Shown piece after piece: positions 35,354 through 44,237 of a stretch of 64,000 nucleotides of DNA. Position 1 is the first letter of the stretch, and each line of letters begins with the position of its first letter. Both the position numbers and the translations under genes were made by a program. The notes beneath the pieces were generated by a model. It worked only from the letters and a program-made list of their open reading frames with translations. It made no database searches and was not told where the DNA came from. The DNA comes from Trebonia sp963774945 (GTDB lineage Bacteria > Actinomycetota > Actinomycetes > Streptosporangiales > Streptosporangiaceae), in the NCBI GenBank assembly GCA_963774945.1, contig CAVZHA010000015.1:1488001-1552000 (forward strand), read 5' to 3'.

Positions 35354-36904
35354 TCAGCGGGCCAGCGGTCCGGCGACCACGTCCTGGTCGATGCTGAGCG
35401 TGATGCCGCCGACGGTCCCGTGGAGGTTGCCCGCGTACTGCTTGGCGCGGTCGCCGATCGGCCAGTCCAGGGTGCCGTCGGCGAGCGTGGCCCGCCCGTC
35501 CCAGAGCGCGATCCAGATCGCGTCCGGCTTGGTGAAGCCCGCCTTGCCGGCCACCGCGGCGGCCTGCATGTCGCTGATGCCGGAGTCCTGGCTCGAGTAG
35601 ACGCCGCTGAGATAGCCCTTGGCCGCCACCTCCCTGTCCCACGCGCCGAGGAAGGTGAGAACCGCGTTGGTGCAGGCCTGGTCGCCGTTGTACGCCTCCA
35701 TGTCGTCGTAGATCGGCGACCCGACCGGAAGGCCGAAGAACTTGGCGTCCTTGACCGCGTCGGCCCCAGCCGCCCGGCCTTCGGCCGCGGCCTTGCCCGG
35801 GTTGATCAGGGTGCCCTGGTAACCCCAGCACGGCGCCTGCGGGCCGACGTAGGTCGGCAGCATGCCCCAGCCCATCGCGGCGGCGGACTTGAACCAGGCC
35901 GTCGACAGGTTGCCGTAGGCGCAGGCCGAGTTGGCCCCGCCGATGTAGACGCCGATCGCGGCGTACCGCTGCCGCCAGACCTTCATGGTCGCGAGGGTCG
36001 GGGCGGTGCAGGCGTCGAATCCGCTCACCGGGTGGATCTTGAATGGCGGCGGTGGCGGCTGCGGTACCACGATCTGAGTCGGCCAGTTGGCCGGGACGCC
36101 CCTCCAGCTCTTGTAGATGGTCGCCTTCACCTTCTTGGCGCTCTTGGCCTGCTTCGGGCTCTTGGTTGAGCTCTTGGGGCCGGTCTTCCCGGCGCCGTCC
36201 GGCTGCGCGGTCGCATGGCGGGCGAGCGACGCCGGGTGGCTGACCGCGGCGCCGCGCTGGAGGGCGGCCGCGCGATCGCCCGACGGCTGCGATAGCGCCT
36301 GCGACGAGCCCGACTGGCGGGTCTGGGGCGCCCGGGCCGGAGCGGCCCGCAGGGTGCCGAGCACCTGCCGCACGACTGCGGGATCGGTGCCGTAGGTCGC
36401 GACGACGGTGGCGCCGAGCGACGCCGCGGCGAGCGCGATCCGCAGCTCGTGGTCGGCCGCGTTCTGGGTGATCGCGCCGCGCACCGCGGGCACGGTGCCC
36501 ACCTCGGCGTTGCCGATGCTGTCGGGCTGCTGGCGCTGGTCGACGGCGGCGGATCCGGATCCTGACGCGATGGTGGCGCTCGGAATGAGGCTCACCGTCT
36601 GGGTGCGGCCGACGAGGCCGGCCGGGCATTGCATGTTCGCCCCTGGCATGCCGAGGTAGACCGCGTGCACGTCAAAGCGGACGCAGGTCGTCGGGTGCTG
36701 GTCAAGCCGGTACACCGGCCAGCTGGCCGGGACCTGGAATTCGTAGCCGTGGTAGACCACCGTCTTCATGGCGGTCTTCTTGCCGGTCGTGGAGTTGATT
36801 GTCTGGTCGGTCGTCTTTGCGGCCGTGGCGGCGAAGGCCGGTATGGCCATTACTCCCCCGAGTACCAGCCCGCCCACGGCAGCAGCTGCGATCGCGCGAC
36901 GCAT
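35354..36904 (-). CDS. Secreted DUF1906 glycoside hydrolase-like protein
   Basis: 516 residues. A signal peptide covers the first ~26 residues (AAAAVGGLVLGGVMAIPAFA, with a likely AFA cleavage site). A ~170-residue N-terminal domain, a Lys/Ser/Gln-rich linker (SSTKSPKQAKSAKKVK) and a C-terminal DUF1906 domain from ~295 (GFDACTAPTLATMKVWRQRY, IGVYIGG, IYDDMEAY, IALWDG) follow. DUF1906 has a glycosidase-like TIM-barrel fold (Rv2525c family) thought to act on the cell wall. The Asp/Glu in YDDMEAY are candidate catalytic acids. The basic linker may bind wall polymers; substrate not known. Confidence 0.88.
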   Translation of the reverse strand: MRRAIAAAAVGGLVLGGVMAIPAFAATAAKTTDQTINSTTGKKTAMKTVVYHGYEFQVPASWPVYRLDQHPTTCVRFDVHAVYLGMPGANMQCPAGLVGRTQTVSLIPSATIASGSGSAAVDQRQQPDSIGNAEVGTVPAVRGAITQNAADHELRIALAAASLGATVVATYGTDPAVVRQVLGTLRAAPARAPQTRQSGSSQALSQPSGDRAAALQRGAAVSHPASLARHATAQPDGAGKTGPKSSTKSPKQAKSAKKVKATIYKSWRGVPANWPTQIVVPQPPPPPFKIHPVSGFDACTAPTLATMKVWRQRYAAIGVYIGGANSACAYGNLSTAWFKSAAAMGWGMLPTYVGPQAPCWGYQGTLINPGKAAAEGRAAGADAVKDAKFFGLPVGSPIYDDMEAYNGDQACTNAVLTFLGAWDREVAAKGYLSGVYSSQDSGISDMQAAAVAGKAGFTKPDAIWIALWDGRATLADGTLDWPIGDRAKQYAGNLHGTVGGITLSIDQDVVAGPLAR

Positions 36905-37055
36905 GTAACCCCCCGGTTTGCGTGCGTCTTCGACTATTGTTTTATGCAGCGCTGCGCTCTTTTGAGGACTGCGTACCGGAACAGCCTTGGATTAGCCCGC
37001 TTTTCCAGCGCATCCCGGAATGGTTGTTCCCGGAATACGTACCGCTACTCTCTGG

Positions 37056-37883
37056 TTACCGAACGGGAGCGATGCTGGGCAGCGCGTTGGGCACCGCACC
37101 GCCGTATCGACGGTCCCTCGAGGCATAGATTTCGCAGGCATGCCAGAGATGTCTGCGGTCGAAATCAGGCCAGAGCGTGTCGAGAAAGACAAGCTCGGCA
37201 TAGGCCGATTGCCAGAGCAGGAAATTGGAAAGGCGCTGCTCGCCCGAGGAGCGCACCCACAGGTCCACTTCCGGAATGTCCGGCTCGTCGAGATACCGGG
37301 CAAAAAGGCGCTCGTCGATCTTATCGGGACGAATTTTCCCGGCCGCCACCTCGCGCGCGATCGCGGCGGCGGCGTCGGCGATTTCCGCCCGGCCGCCGTA
37401 GTTGCAGCAGAACTGCAGGGTGAGGACGGTGTTCTCCTCGCTCAGCTGCTCGGCGTCCTCGAGCTCCCTGATCACGCTGCGCCATAGCCGCGGCCTGCGC
37501 CCGGCCCAGCGGATGCGGACGCCCCGCTCGGCCAATTCCTCCCGGCGACGGTGAATCACGTCCCGGTTAAAGCTCATCAGGAACGCGACCTCGTCCGGGT
37601 GCCGCCGCCAGTTCTCAGTCGAGAACGCGTAGCTGGAGACGTACTTGACGCCCAGCTCGATCGCGCCCATGAGCACGTCCATGAGGGCGGCCTCGCCGAC
37701 CTTGTGTCCTTCGGTCCTTGGCAGCCCGCGCTCCTTGGCCCAGCGGCCGTCGCCGTCCATGACGATCGCGACGTGCTGCGGAACGAACTCGGCGGGAATG
37801 GCCGGCGGGCGGACCCCGCTCGAGTGCGGGTAAGGCGGCTTAATCAGACGGGGCTCTTTGGGTTCCCCGGGAACCTTGCTCAA
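37056..37883 (-). CDS. uppS: Isoprenyl transferase (undecaprenyl/decaprenyl diphosphate synthase family)
   Basis: 275 residues making the polyprenyl carrier lipid for peptidoglycan. HVAIVMDGDGRWAKERGLPR contains the catalytic Asp and substrate-binding signature, followed by SSYAFSTENWRR, QFCCNYGGRAEI and the C-terminal DLWVRSSGEQRLSNFLLWQS. The canonical MDGNGRWA is MDGDGRWA here, a conservative change. The start is TTG at 37883, overlapping the recO TGA (TTGA) with GGAG five bases upstream. This explains the usual ~20-residue N-terminal extension and indicates coupling to recO. Confidence 0.93.
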   Translation of the reverse strand: MSKVPGEPKEPRLIKPPYPHSSGVRPPAIPAEFVPQHVAIVMDGDGRWAKERGLPRTEGHKVGEAALMDVLMGAIELGVKYVSSYAFSTENWRRHPDEVAFLMSFNRDVIHRRREELAERGVRIRWAGRRPRLWRSVIRELEDAEQLSEENTVLTLQFCCNYGGRAEIADAAAAIAREVAAGKIRPDKIDERLFARYLDEPDIPEVDLWVRSSGEQRLSNFLLWQSAYAELVFLDTLWPDFDRRHLWHACEIYASRDRRYGGAVPNALPSIAPVR

Positions 37884-38875
37884 GCACGCTCCACGTGACG
37901 CAACGACCGGATCGAATGCTCCAGGTGCCACTGCAGATAGGCGGCCACCAGGCCACTGCATTCTACCCGGTGCCTGCGCTCGCTCCGCATCGCGGCGTTC
38001 CAGTCCCCGCGCAGCAGCGCGCGCATCAGCGCCACCGTCGACGGCGCGGGCGAGGCTGAGCCGGGCTGGCGGCAGTTCGCGCACACCATCCCGCCGGACG
38101 CGACCGTGAACGCGACCAGCGGGCGGGTGCCGGAGGCGGCGGTGACGCCGCAGCGCGCGCACTCCTCGAGCGCGGGCGCGTAACCCTCGAGCGCGAGCGA
38201 GCGGAGCAGGTAGGCGTCGAGGACGAGGCGCGGTTCGCGGGTCGTCCTCGACGACGCGGACCCGGCGTCACGGCCGGACCCGCCGTAATCGGCGTTCACG
38301 GGCGGCGCGTCGGGCCCGCCCGCTTGGCCAAGTCCGCTTGCCTGGCCGATCGCGCCAGCTTCGTCGACGTCGTGCACCCGGCCGAGATCGGCCGCCGGGC
38401 CGGTTTCGTGAGCGTCATCAAGGCCGTCCGTCTCGCCGAACTCGGCGTCATCATCGAGTTCGTCGGCCGCGTCGAGGTAGTCGGGGGCGTCCGCCTCGCC
38501 GAGCGCGCGGAGGCCGCCGATGAGCAGCAGGAACTGCCGGATCGCGGGTTCCTTCTCGACCGGGGTGAACCTCTCGGCCGTCTCCAGCATCGCGGTGCCG
38601 GCCGTGTACCGGGGGTAGTCGGTGGCGAGGGGCTTGCCGTAGGCCCTGATCACCTCGGCCTGCTGGATCACGTCGAGCGACCGGCCGGGATGGATGAGGA
38701 CGTCCACGTGCGTGAACGGCTCGAGGCGGCCGCCGAATCGGGACTTGGTCCGGCGGACCCCCTTGGCGACCGCCCGGACGCGGCCGTTCTGCCTGGTGAG
38801 CAGCGTGATAATGCGGTCCGCCTCGCCCAGCTTGTGCGTCCGCAGCACAACCCCGTCATCCCGGTACCCCTGCAC
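37880..38875 (-). CDS. recO: DNA repair protein RecO with a long acidic insertion
   Basis: RecO loads RecA and anneals single strands. The OB-fold N-terminus is clear (DDGVVLRTHKLGEADRIITL, KGVRRTKSRFGGRLEP), as is the C-terminal zinc finger region (CARCGVTAASG, CANCRQ). Between them, from residue ~130 to ~205, is an unusual Asp/Glu- then Gly-rich segment (DAADELDDDAEFGETDGLDD) of about 75 residues absent from typical ~240-residue RecO. GTG at 38875 starts the standard N-terminus; the longer frame to ATG 38914 abuts a dispersed repeat. uppS follows by a TTGA overlap. Confidence 0.92.
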   Translation of the reverse strand: MQGYRDDGVVLRTHKLGEADRIITLLTRQNGRVRAVAKGVRRTKSRFGGRLEPFTHVDVLIHPGRSLDVIQQAEVIRAYGKPLATDYPRYTAGTAMLETAERFTPVEKEPAIRQFLLLIGGLRALGEADAPDYLDAADELDDDAEFGETDGLDDAHETGPAADLGRVHDVDEAGAIGQASGLGQAGGPDAPPVNADYGGSGRDAGSASSRTTREPRLVLDAYLLRSLALEGYAPALEECARCGVTAASGTRPLVAFTVASGGMVCANCRQPGSASPAPSTVALMRALLRGDWNAAMRSERRHRVECSGLVAAYLQWHLEHSIRSLRHVERA

Positions 38876-38916
38876 GTCTTCATTGTCCCCTAAGTCGCCC
38901 CGCAGCCGGGCCATCT

Positions 38917-38987
38917 CGTGATCACGAAGGATTTATACACTTATACGATAATTATCCTTCGCCAGGATAAACGCCTTCGCGATCATG
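38917..38987. repeat. Dispersed 71-bp palindromic AT-rich element, family B, copy 2
   Basis: Same length and orientation relative to the downstream minus-strand gene as the copy at 20773-20843. Outer inverted ends are CGTGATCACGAAGG and CCTTCGCGATCATG, with inner GAAGGAT/ATCCTTC. It ends three bases before the longest recO frame. Confidence 0.75.
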
Positions 38988-39130
38988 GCGCCGGCAGGCG
39001 GCTGGGCTGCGGGCGGCGGGGCGGTTGAGGTAGGCGGGGCGGCTGGGGTCGCGGGAGGGGCTGGCGGCGTCGGCGGGCGGGGCTGGGGTCGGCCGGAGGG
39101 CCGCGGTCGGTGCGAGGGCCGCGGTGGGGT

Positions 39131-39203
39131 CGGCGGGACGGGCGGGGTGGGCCGGCGGGACGGGCGGGGTGGGGCAGGCGGGACGGGCGGGGTGGGGCCG
39201 GGG
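39131..39203 (+). repeat. Three tandem 23-24-bp G-rich units with G-quadruplex motif
   Basis: Each unit is close to CGGCGGGACGGGCGGGGTGG followed by GGC, and contains GGGACGGGCGGGGTGGG, a complete four-run quadruplex pattern. It lies in the gene-free stretch 38988-39230, which is G-rich throughout on the plus strand and holds no gene I can support. Confidence 0.75.
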
Positions 39204-39230
39204 GCGAGATTTGGCGCAAATGGTGAAATT

Positions 39231-39271
39231 TCCGGAATGCCGGGCGCGGGGTGGGCGCCCGGCATTCCGGA
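39231..39271 (-). terminator. Hairpin terminator of leuA
   Basis: A perfect 17-bp stem (TCCGGAATGCCGGGCGC and complement) with a seven-base loop, followed on the minus strand by AAATTTC. It is about 92 bases beyond the leuA stop. Confidence 0.85.
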
Positions 39272-39313
39272 AGCGGGACGTTGCCCCGCCGCCGGGGCCG
39301 TGTTTCGGGTGGG

Positions 39314-39352
39314 GCGGAGCAACGGACCGTTCGAGATAACGGGGTTGAATTT
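39314..39352 (-). repeat. Dispersed 3'-UTR repeat, family A, copy 2
   Basis: GCGGAGCAACGGACCGTTCG, then AGATAACGGGGTTGAATTT, starting 11 bases past the leuA stop and before its terminator. It shares GCGGAGCAACGG with copy 1 and TTGAATTT with copy 3. Confidence 0.75.
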
Positions 39353-39362
39353 GCCTTTTGGG

Positions 39363-41096
39363 CTAGGCGCGGCGGGAGCGGTTGACGGCGGAGACGATCG
39401 CCCGCATCGAGGCGGTGGCGGTGTTGGTGTCGATGCCGACGCCCCAGAGGACCCGGCCGCCGGTCTCGACCTCGACGTAGGCGGCGGCCTGGGCGTCGGT
39501 GCCCTCGGTCATCGCGTGCTCGGCGTAGTCGAGTACCCGGGCGTCGATCCCGACCGAGGCCAGCGCGGCGCAGAACGCGGAGATCGGGCCGTTGCCGGTC
39601 CCCTCCACCTCCTGCCGCTGGCCGTCGACGGAGATCTCGGCGACCAGCTTGTGCTTGCCGTCGACGACCGACGAGGACTGGTGGCCGAGCAGCGCCACCG
39701 GGCCGTCGGCCAGGTACTGGGCGCTGAAGGTGTCCCAGATCTCGGCCGGGGTGACCTCGCCGCCCTCTTCGTCGGTGCGGACCTGGATGAACTTGGAGAA
39801 CTCGATCTGCAGGCGACGGGGCAGGTCGAGCGAGTGGCCGGTCTTCATCACGTAGGCGACGCCGCCCTTGCCCGACTGCGAGTTCACCCGGATCACGGCC
39901 TCGTACGAGCGGCCGACGTCGTGCGGGTCGATGGCCAGGTAGGGGACGTTCCACGGGTAGTCGCCGAAGGCGACGCCGGCCGCGGTCGCCTCGTCCTCGA
40001 GCGCCTCGAAGCCCTTCTTGATCGCGTCCTGGTGCGAGCCGGAGAACGCGGTGTAGACGAGCTCGCCCGCGTACGGGTGGCGCGGGTGGACCGGCAGCTG
40101 GTTCACGTACTCGGTGGTGCGCCGGATCTCGTCGATGTTGGAGAAGTCGATCATCGGGTCGATGCCCTGGCTGAACAGGTTCAGGCCGAGCGTGACCAGG
40201 CAGACGTTGCCGGTCCGCTCGCCGTTGCCGAACAGGCACCCCTCGATCCGGTCCGCCCCGGCCAGCACTGCCAGCTCGGCGTCGGCGACGGCGGTGCCGC
40301 GGTCGTTGTGGGTGTGGACCGAGACGCAGACGTGCTCGCGCCTGCTGAGATGCCGGCTCATCCACTCGATCTGGTCGGCGTACACGTTGGGGGTGGAGCG
40401 CTCGACCGTGCACGGCAGGTTGAGGATGATCTCGCGGCCCTCGGACGGCTGCCAGACGTCCATCACCGCCTCGCAGGTCTCCAGGGCGAAGTCGAGCTCG
40501 GTGTCCATGAAGATCTCGGGCGAGTACTCGTAGCCGAAGTCGGTGCCCGCCAGGTACTGCTCCGCGAACTTCATGACGTGCTCGGTGCCCGCCACCGCGA
40601 GCTGCTTGCACTCATCCCGGTCGATCCTGAACACGACCTTGCGGAACGTCGGCGCGGTCGCGTTGTACAGGTGCACGGTCGCCCGCTGGGCGCCGGCCAG
40701 GGACTGGATCGAGCGCTCGATCAGGTCCTCGCGGGCCTGGGTGAGGACCGAGATACGGACGTCGGCCGGGATCTTGTCGCCCTCGATGAGCTCGCGGACG
40801 AAGTCGAAGTCGGTCTGGCTGGCGGACGGGAAGCCGACCTCGATTTCCTTGTAGCCCATGGCGACCAGCAGGTCGAACATGGCCCGCTTGCGGGTCGGCG
40901 ACATCGGGTCGATCAGCGCCTGGTTGCCGTCGCGGAGGTCGGTCGACAGCCACCTCGGCGCGCGCTCGATGGTCTTGTTGGGCCAGGTGCGGTCGGGCAG
41001 GTCGACCGGTTTGAACGGCGCGTACCGATGGCACGGCATGCCGCTGGGCTGCTGAATGATGGGGGCTACAGACGGATATGCACGATCGCTCGACAT
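39363..41096 (-). CDS. leuA: 2-isopropylmalate synthase
   Basis: 577 residues catalysing the first committed step of leucine synthesis (acetyl-CoA plus 2-oxoisovalerate). The catalytic TIM barrel has DLRDGNQALIDPM and the metal-binding HTHNDRGTAVADAELAV, followed by GCLFGNGERTGN. The C-terminal regulatory domain (residues ~440-577) includes VEGTGNGPISAFCAAL, the leucine-feedback region. Length is typical of the actinobacterial long form. It is preceded by a Leu-rich leader peptide gene and followed by repeat A and a strong terminator. Confidence 0.97.
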   Translation of the reverse strand: MSSDRAYPSVAPIIQQPSGMPCHRYAPFKPVDLPDRTWPNKTIERAPRWLSTDLRDGNQALIDPMSPTRKRAMFDLLVAMGYKEIEVGFPSASQTDFDFVRELIEGDKIPADVRISVLTQAREDLIERSIQSLAGAQRATVHLYNATAPTFRKVVFRIDRDECKQLAVAGTEHVMKFAEQYLAGTDFGYEYSPEIFMDTELDFALETCEAVMDVWQPSEGREIILNLPCTVERSTPNVYADQIEWMSRHLSRREHVCVSVHTHNDRGTAVADAELAVLAGADRIEGCLFGNGERTGNVCLVTLGLNLFSQGIDPMIDFSNIDEIRRTTEYVNQLPVHPRHPYAGELVYTAFSGSHQDAIKKGFEALEDEATAAGVAFGDYPWNVPYLAIDPHDVGRSYEAVIRVNSQSGKGGVAYVMKTGHSLDLPRRLQIEFSKFIQVRTDEEGGEVTPAEIWDTFSAQYLADGPVALLGHQSSSVVDGKHKLVAEISVDGQRQEVEGTGNGPISAFCAALASVGIDARVLDYAEHAMTEGTDAQAAAYVEVETGGRVLWGVGIDTNTATASMRAIVSAVNRSRRA

Positions 41097-41184
41097 TGTT
41101 GCTTGGCTTCCTTCGCGGTGAGTCTGCTTGGGCTTGAGGGCGGCCAGCGGACATGCTTAGGACCCGCGACGAGGGAGCCAGCCT

Positions 41185-41232
41185 CTATAGGCCCCCGCCG
41201 CGGCCGCTAAGGAGGAGCAGCTCGTACGACAT
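41185..41232 (-). CDS. leuL: Leucine leader peptide of leuA (attenuator)
   Basis: A 15-codon frame, MSYELLLLSGRGGGL, starts at ATG 41232 and stops with TAG about 90 bases before leuA. Four consecutive Leu codons (CTG CTC CTC CTT) and a fifth near the end fit ribosome-stalling attenuation. The bases after it form GC-rich pairings, for example GGGGGCC with GGCTCCC across the stop. Leader peptides of this kind precede leuA in other actinobacteria. No strong ribosome site is visible. Confidence 0.7.
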   Translation of the reverse strand: MSYELLLLSGRGGGL

Positions 41233-41394
41233 ATCAAGCAAGAGCATAGCAGCCCGAACGGTCGCGTGGCTTCGCATACCCGTCCCACGACTCGCTCGCA
41301 GCGGCGAGACCTGGTGGTGCGGGAGGCCTGCAACCGCTCAGCAGCGGGCCAAAAGAAGTGGCGCGGCGGGGGACGGCGAGGTTAGCTGGAACGT

Positions 41395-42394
41395 ATGCGC
41401 ATCGTACGCGGGGACGCACTGGACCGGACGACGACTCAGGCGTGCTTCGAGGTATTGCGGGCGGCGGCCGAGGTCGACGACCCGCACGGGCCGCCGTGGT
41501 CGCTGCGGCGGCTGCGGGGCTGGATGGAGCACCCGACCGACCCGAGCCGAGCTGTGGATCGCGGCCGACGAGACAACCGGCGCGTGCCACGGCTGCTACT
41601 GGCTGGTGCTGCCCGAGCGGGAGAACCGAGACCGGGCCACCTCTGGGTCAACGTGCGTCCGTCGTCGCGGCGCCGCGGGATCGGCACCGCGCTGCTCCGG
41701 CACGCCGCCGGCCGGGCCGCCGCCGGCGGCCGGTCGGTGCTCGTCAGCGGAACGCTCCAGGGCTCGGCCGGAGCGCGCGTTCGCCACCCGGGCCGGCGCG
41801 ACCGCCGGGCTGGTCGACGCCCGGCGGGTGCTCGAGCTCGGCCAGATCCCGGCCGGCCGGGTCGCGCAGCTGCGCGAGCAGGCCGCCCGCGCGGCGGCCG
41901 GGTACTCGCTGGTGTCCTGGGACGGCCGCACCCCCGACGAGTACCTGGCGCGGTACGCCGAGCTGGAGAACGCGATGGGGGACGCGCCGCACGACGCCGG
42001 CGAGGAGCACGCGGTCTGGGACGCCGACCGGGTCCGGGAGCAGATCGACGACATCCGCGAGCGGCAGGGCAGGCACGTGTACACGCTGGCGGCGCTGCAC
42101 GACGCGAGCGGCGAGATGGCGGCGGTGACCTCGGTCGAGCCCGACCGGGACTTTCCCGAGTGGGGGCACCAGCAGATCACGGCGGTGACCCGCAAGCACC
42201 GCGGGCACCGGCTCGGGCTGCTGGTCAAGGCGGCGATGCTCGACTGGCTGGCGACGGCCGAGCCGGGGATCGAGCGCATCGTGACCTATAACGCCGCTGC
42301 CAACGATCACATGATCGCGATCAACGAGCAGCTCGGCTACCAGCTCCTCGAGCCGCTTGAGCAGTCCTACGAGCTGGCCGTCGCGGACGCGTGA
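41395..42394 (+). pseudogene. Double-GNAT acetyltransferase, paralogue 1, three compensating frameshifts
   Basis: Closely related to the intact gene at 42504. The N-terminal GNAT domain shows RRRGIGTALLRHAAGRAAAG (acetyl-CoA loop) and the C-terminal one shows RKHRGHRLGLLVKAAMLDWL. Breaks near 41546 (+1), 41635 (-1) and 41770 (+1) move the middle third out of frame. The corrected length is about 332 residues. Two-GNAT proteins of this layout resemble mycothiol synthase (MshD), but the substrate is unknown. It is divergent from leuA. Confidence 0.75.
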
Positions 42395-42503
42395 CCCCGC
42401 CGCCGCGCTGACGTCAGCGCCGTCGCGATCGCTGCTTGCGCACCGCTCGGTACGGAAAAAAATGAGTCGCGCCGGGCGCGCACGGCGAGGTTAGGTAGAC
42501 GGC

Positions 42504-43502
42504 ATGCTGATTGTGCGAGGGGACCCATCGGACCGGGCGACGACCTCGGCCTGCTTCGAGATCGTGCGGGCGGCGGACGCGGTCGACGACCCCGACGGGC
42601 CGCCGTGGTCGCTGACCCGGCTGCGGGGCTGGCTCGAGTACCCGAACGACCCGACCGAGATCTGGCTCGCGGTCGACGAGACGACCGGCGAGCACCAGGG
42701 GTGGTGCTTCCTCAGGCTGCCCCAGCGGGAGAACCGCGACCGGGTCAACATCTCCTTGGACGTGCTGCCGTCGGCGCGCCGCCGCGGAATCGGAACCGCG
42801 CTGCTCCGGCACGCGGCCGAGCGCGCGGCCGCGAACGGCCGGTCGGTGCTCGCCGGCGGGACGTTCCAGAACTCGGCCGGAGCGGCGTTCGCCGAGCGCG
42901 TCGGCGCGACCGCCGGGCTGGTCGAGGCGCGGCGGGTGCTCTCGCTCGGCCGGATCCCGGCCGGGCGGATCAACCAGCTGCGCGAGCAGGCCGCTCGCGC
43001 GGCGGCCGGGTACTCGCTGGTGTCCTGGGACGGCCGCACCCCCGACGAGTACCTGGCCCGGTGCGCCGAGGTCGAGAACGCGATGGCGGACGCGCCGCAC
43101 GACGCCGGCGAGGAGCCCGAGGTCTGGGACGCCGACCGCTACCGGGAGCAGATCGACGACCTGCGGGAGAAGCGCGGCAGGCACGTCTACACGCTGGCGG
43201 CGCTGCACGACGCCAGCGGCGAGATGGCGGCGGTGACGGCGGTCGAGGCCGACCGGGACAATCCCGAGTGGGGGCACCAGCAGCTCACCGCGGTGATCCG
43301 CAAGCACCGCGGGCACCGGCTGGGGCTGCTGGTCAAGGTGGCGATGCTCGACTGGCTGGCGACGGCCGAGCCGCAGCTCGAGCACATCGTGACCGGGAAC
43401 GCGGCCGTCAACCAGCACATGATCGCGATCAACGAGCAGCTCGGCTACCAGCTCCTCGAGCCGGCCGAGCAGTCCTGGGAGATAGCGGTCGCGGACCTCT
43501 GA
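42504..43502 (+). CDS. Double-GNAT acetyltransferase, paralogue 2
   Basis: 332 intact residues. GNAT domain 1 spans ~1-160 with ARRRGIGTALLRHAAERAAA; GNAT domain 2 spans ~165-332 with IRKHRGHRLGLLVKVAMLDW and AINEQLGYQLLEP. Both have the R/Q-X-X-G-X-G/A coenzyme A loop (RRGIGT; HRGHRLG). The layout is MshD-like, though the usual mycothiol synthase context is missing. The bases before the ATG (GGCGAGGTTAG) are nearly the same as those of paralogue 1, so the duplication included the upstream signal. Confidence 0.85.
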   Translation: MLIVRGDPSDRATTSACFEIVRAADAVDDPDGPPWSLTRLRGWLEYPNDPTEIWLAVDETTGEHQGWCFLRLPQRENRDRVNISLDVLPSARRRGIGTALLRHAAERAAANGRSVLAGGTFQNSAGAAFAERVGATAGLVEARRVLSLGRIPAGRINQLREQAARAAAGYSLVSWDGRTPDEYLARCAEVENAMADAPHDAGEEPEVWDADRYREQIDDLREKRGRHVYTLAALHDASGEMAAVTAVEADRDNPEWGHQQLTAVIRKHRGHRLGLLVKVAMLDWLATAEPQLEHIVTGNAAVNQHMIAINEQLGYQLLEPAEQSWEIAVADL

Positions 43503-43592
43503 CGACCGCCCGAGCTAGCTGTCGTCCGGTCGACGCGGGCCGATATCGTGGCGGTTTTTGCCATCGGCCCGCGGCGGCCGGACATCGGGGGG

Positions 43593-44237
43593 TTACCGGG
43601 GGGTCGTCCCCCCGGGAGATAACAGTCCGGCGTTCTGCTCGGTGAGGGCGACCACGCCGATGGCCTGGGCCTGGGTCATGCCCAGGGCGGCCGCCAGGTG
43701 ACCGGTGGCGGCGCGCTCGGCCGGGGTCAGCGGGCCGTCCGCGAGGGCGATCCTGATCGCCTCGGCCAGGTACCACTCCCTGGCCTCGACCTGGAGCTGG
43801 CTGCCGAAGGCGGCGATCTTGGGTCCCTCGCCGTCGGCCGGCTCGGCCAGGTCGGCGTCGAGCGCGGCCTCGTCGTAGCCGCGCTCCCCGGTCCCGGCCA
43901 CGGCCTCGATCGCACGGCGGCGGGCGAGCCTGCTGTCCGGGTCGCCGACCCGGAGCATGGCGACGACCAGGGCGCGCATCCCGGCGGCGAGCGAGAGCTG
44001 CAGCGCCGCCGTGGTCGGGAGCTTGAGCACCTCGGTGACGTACCTGGTCTTGCAGGTCATGCACTGGACGTGCTCGCCGGTCTTGGTCAGCGGGATCAGC
44101 GGGATGAAGAACACGGTGATGAACCGCCGTCCCGACCGGTGCCGGTACCCGCGGTCGCCGCCGCAGCGACGGCAGAAGAACTCGCCCTTCCCGAGCGTCC
44201 GGTAGACGACGCGCAGGCCCCAGATAAAAATGAGCAT
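43593..44237 (-). CDS. Zinc-ribbon protein with TerB-like helical domain
   Basis: 214 residues. The N-terminus has two CXXC pairs (FFCRRCGGDRG and VQCMTCKTRYV) flanking a hydrophobic ITVFFIPLIPL segment, typical of small zinc-ribbon membrane-associated proteins. The C-terminal ~110 residues (YLAEAIRIALADGPLTPAERAATG) resemble a TerB/tellurite-resistance-like helical domain. ATG at 44237 is chosen over 44327 because the family begins at the MLIFIWGLR segment. Function unknown. Confidence 0.75.
   Translation of the reverse strand: MLIFIWGLRVVYRTLGKGEFFCRRCGGDRGYRHRSGRRFITVFFIPLIPLTKTGEHVQCMTCKTRYVTEVLKLPTTAALQLSLAAGMRALVVAMLRVGDPDSRLARRRAIEAVAGTGERGYDEAALDADLAEPADGEGPKIAAFGSQLQVEAREWYLAEAIRIALADGPLTPAERAATGHLAAALGMTQAQAIGVVALTEQNAGLLSPGGTTPR

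Noticed and set aside
38933..39322. Pro-rich protein ending MIAKAFILAKDNYRISV
   Set aside because: It runs through G-rich repeats and element B; the peptide end differs mostly by amino-acid-changing substitutions from the other copy, so it is unlikely to be selected as protein.
38985..41210. 741-codon open frame antisense to leuA
   Set aside because: Same GC-driven shadow effect; it also crosses repeats and the leader region.
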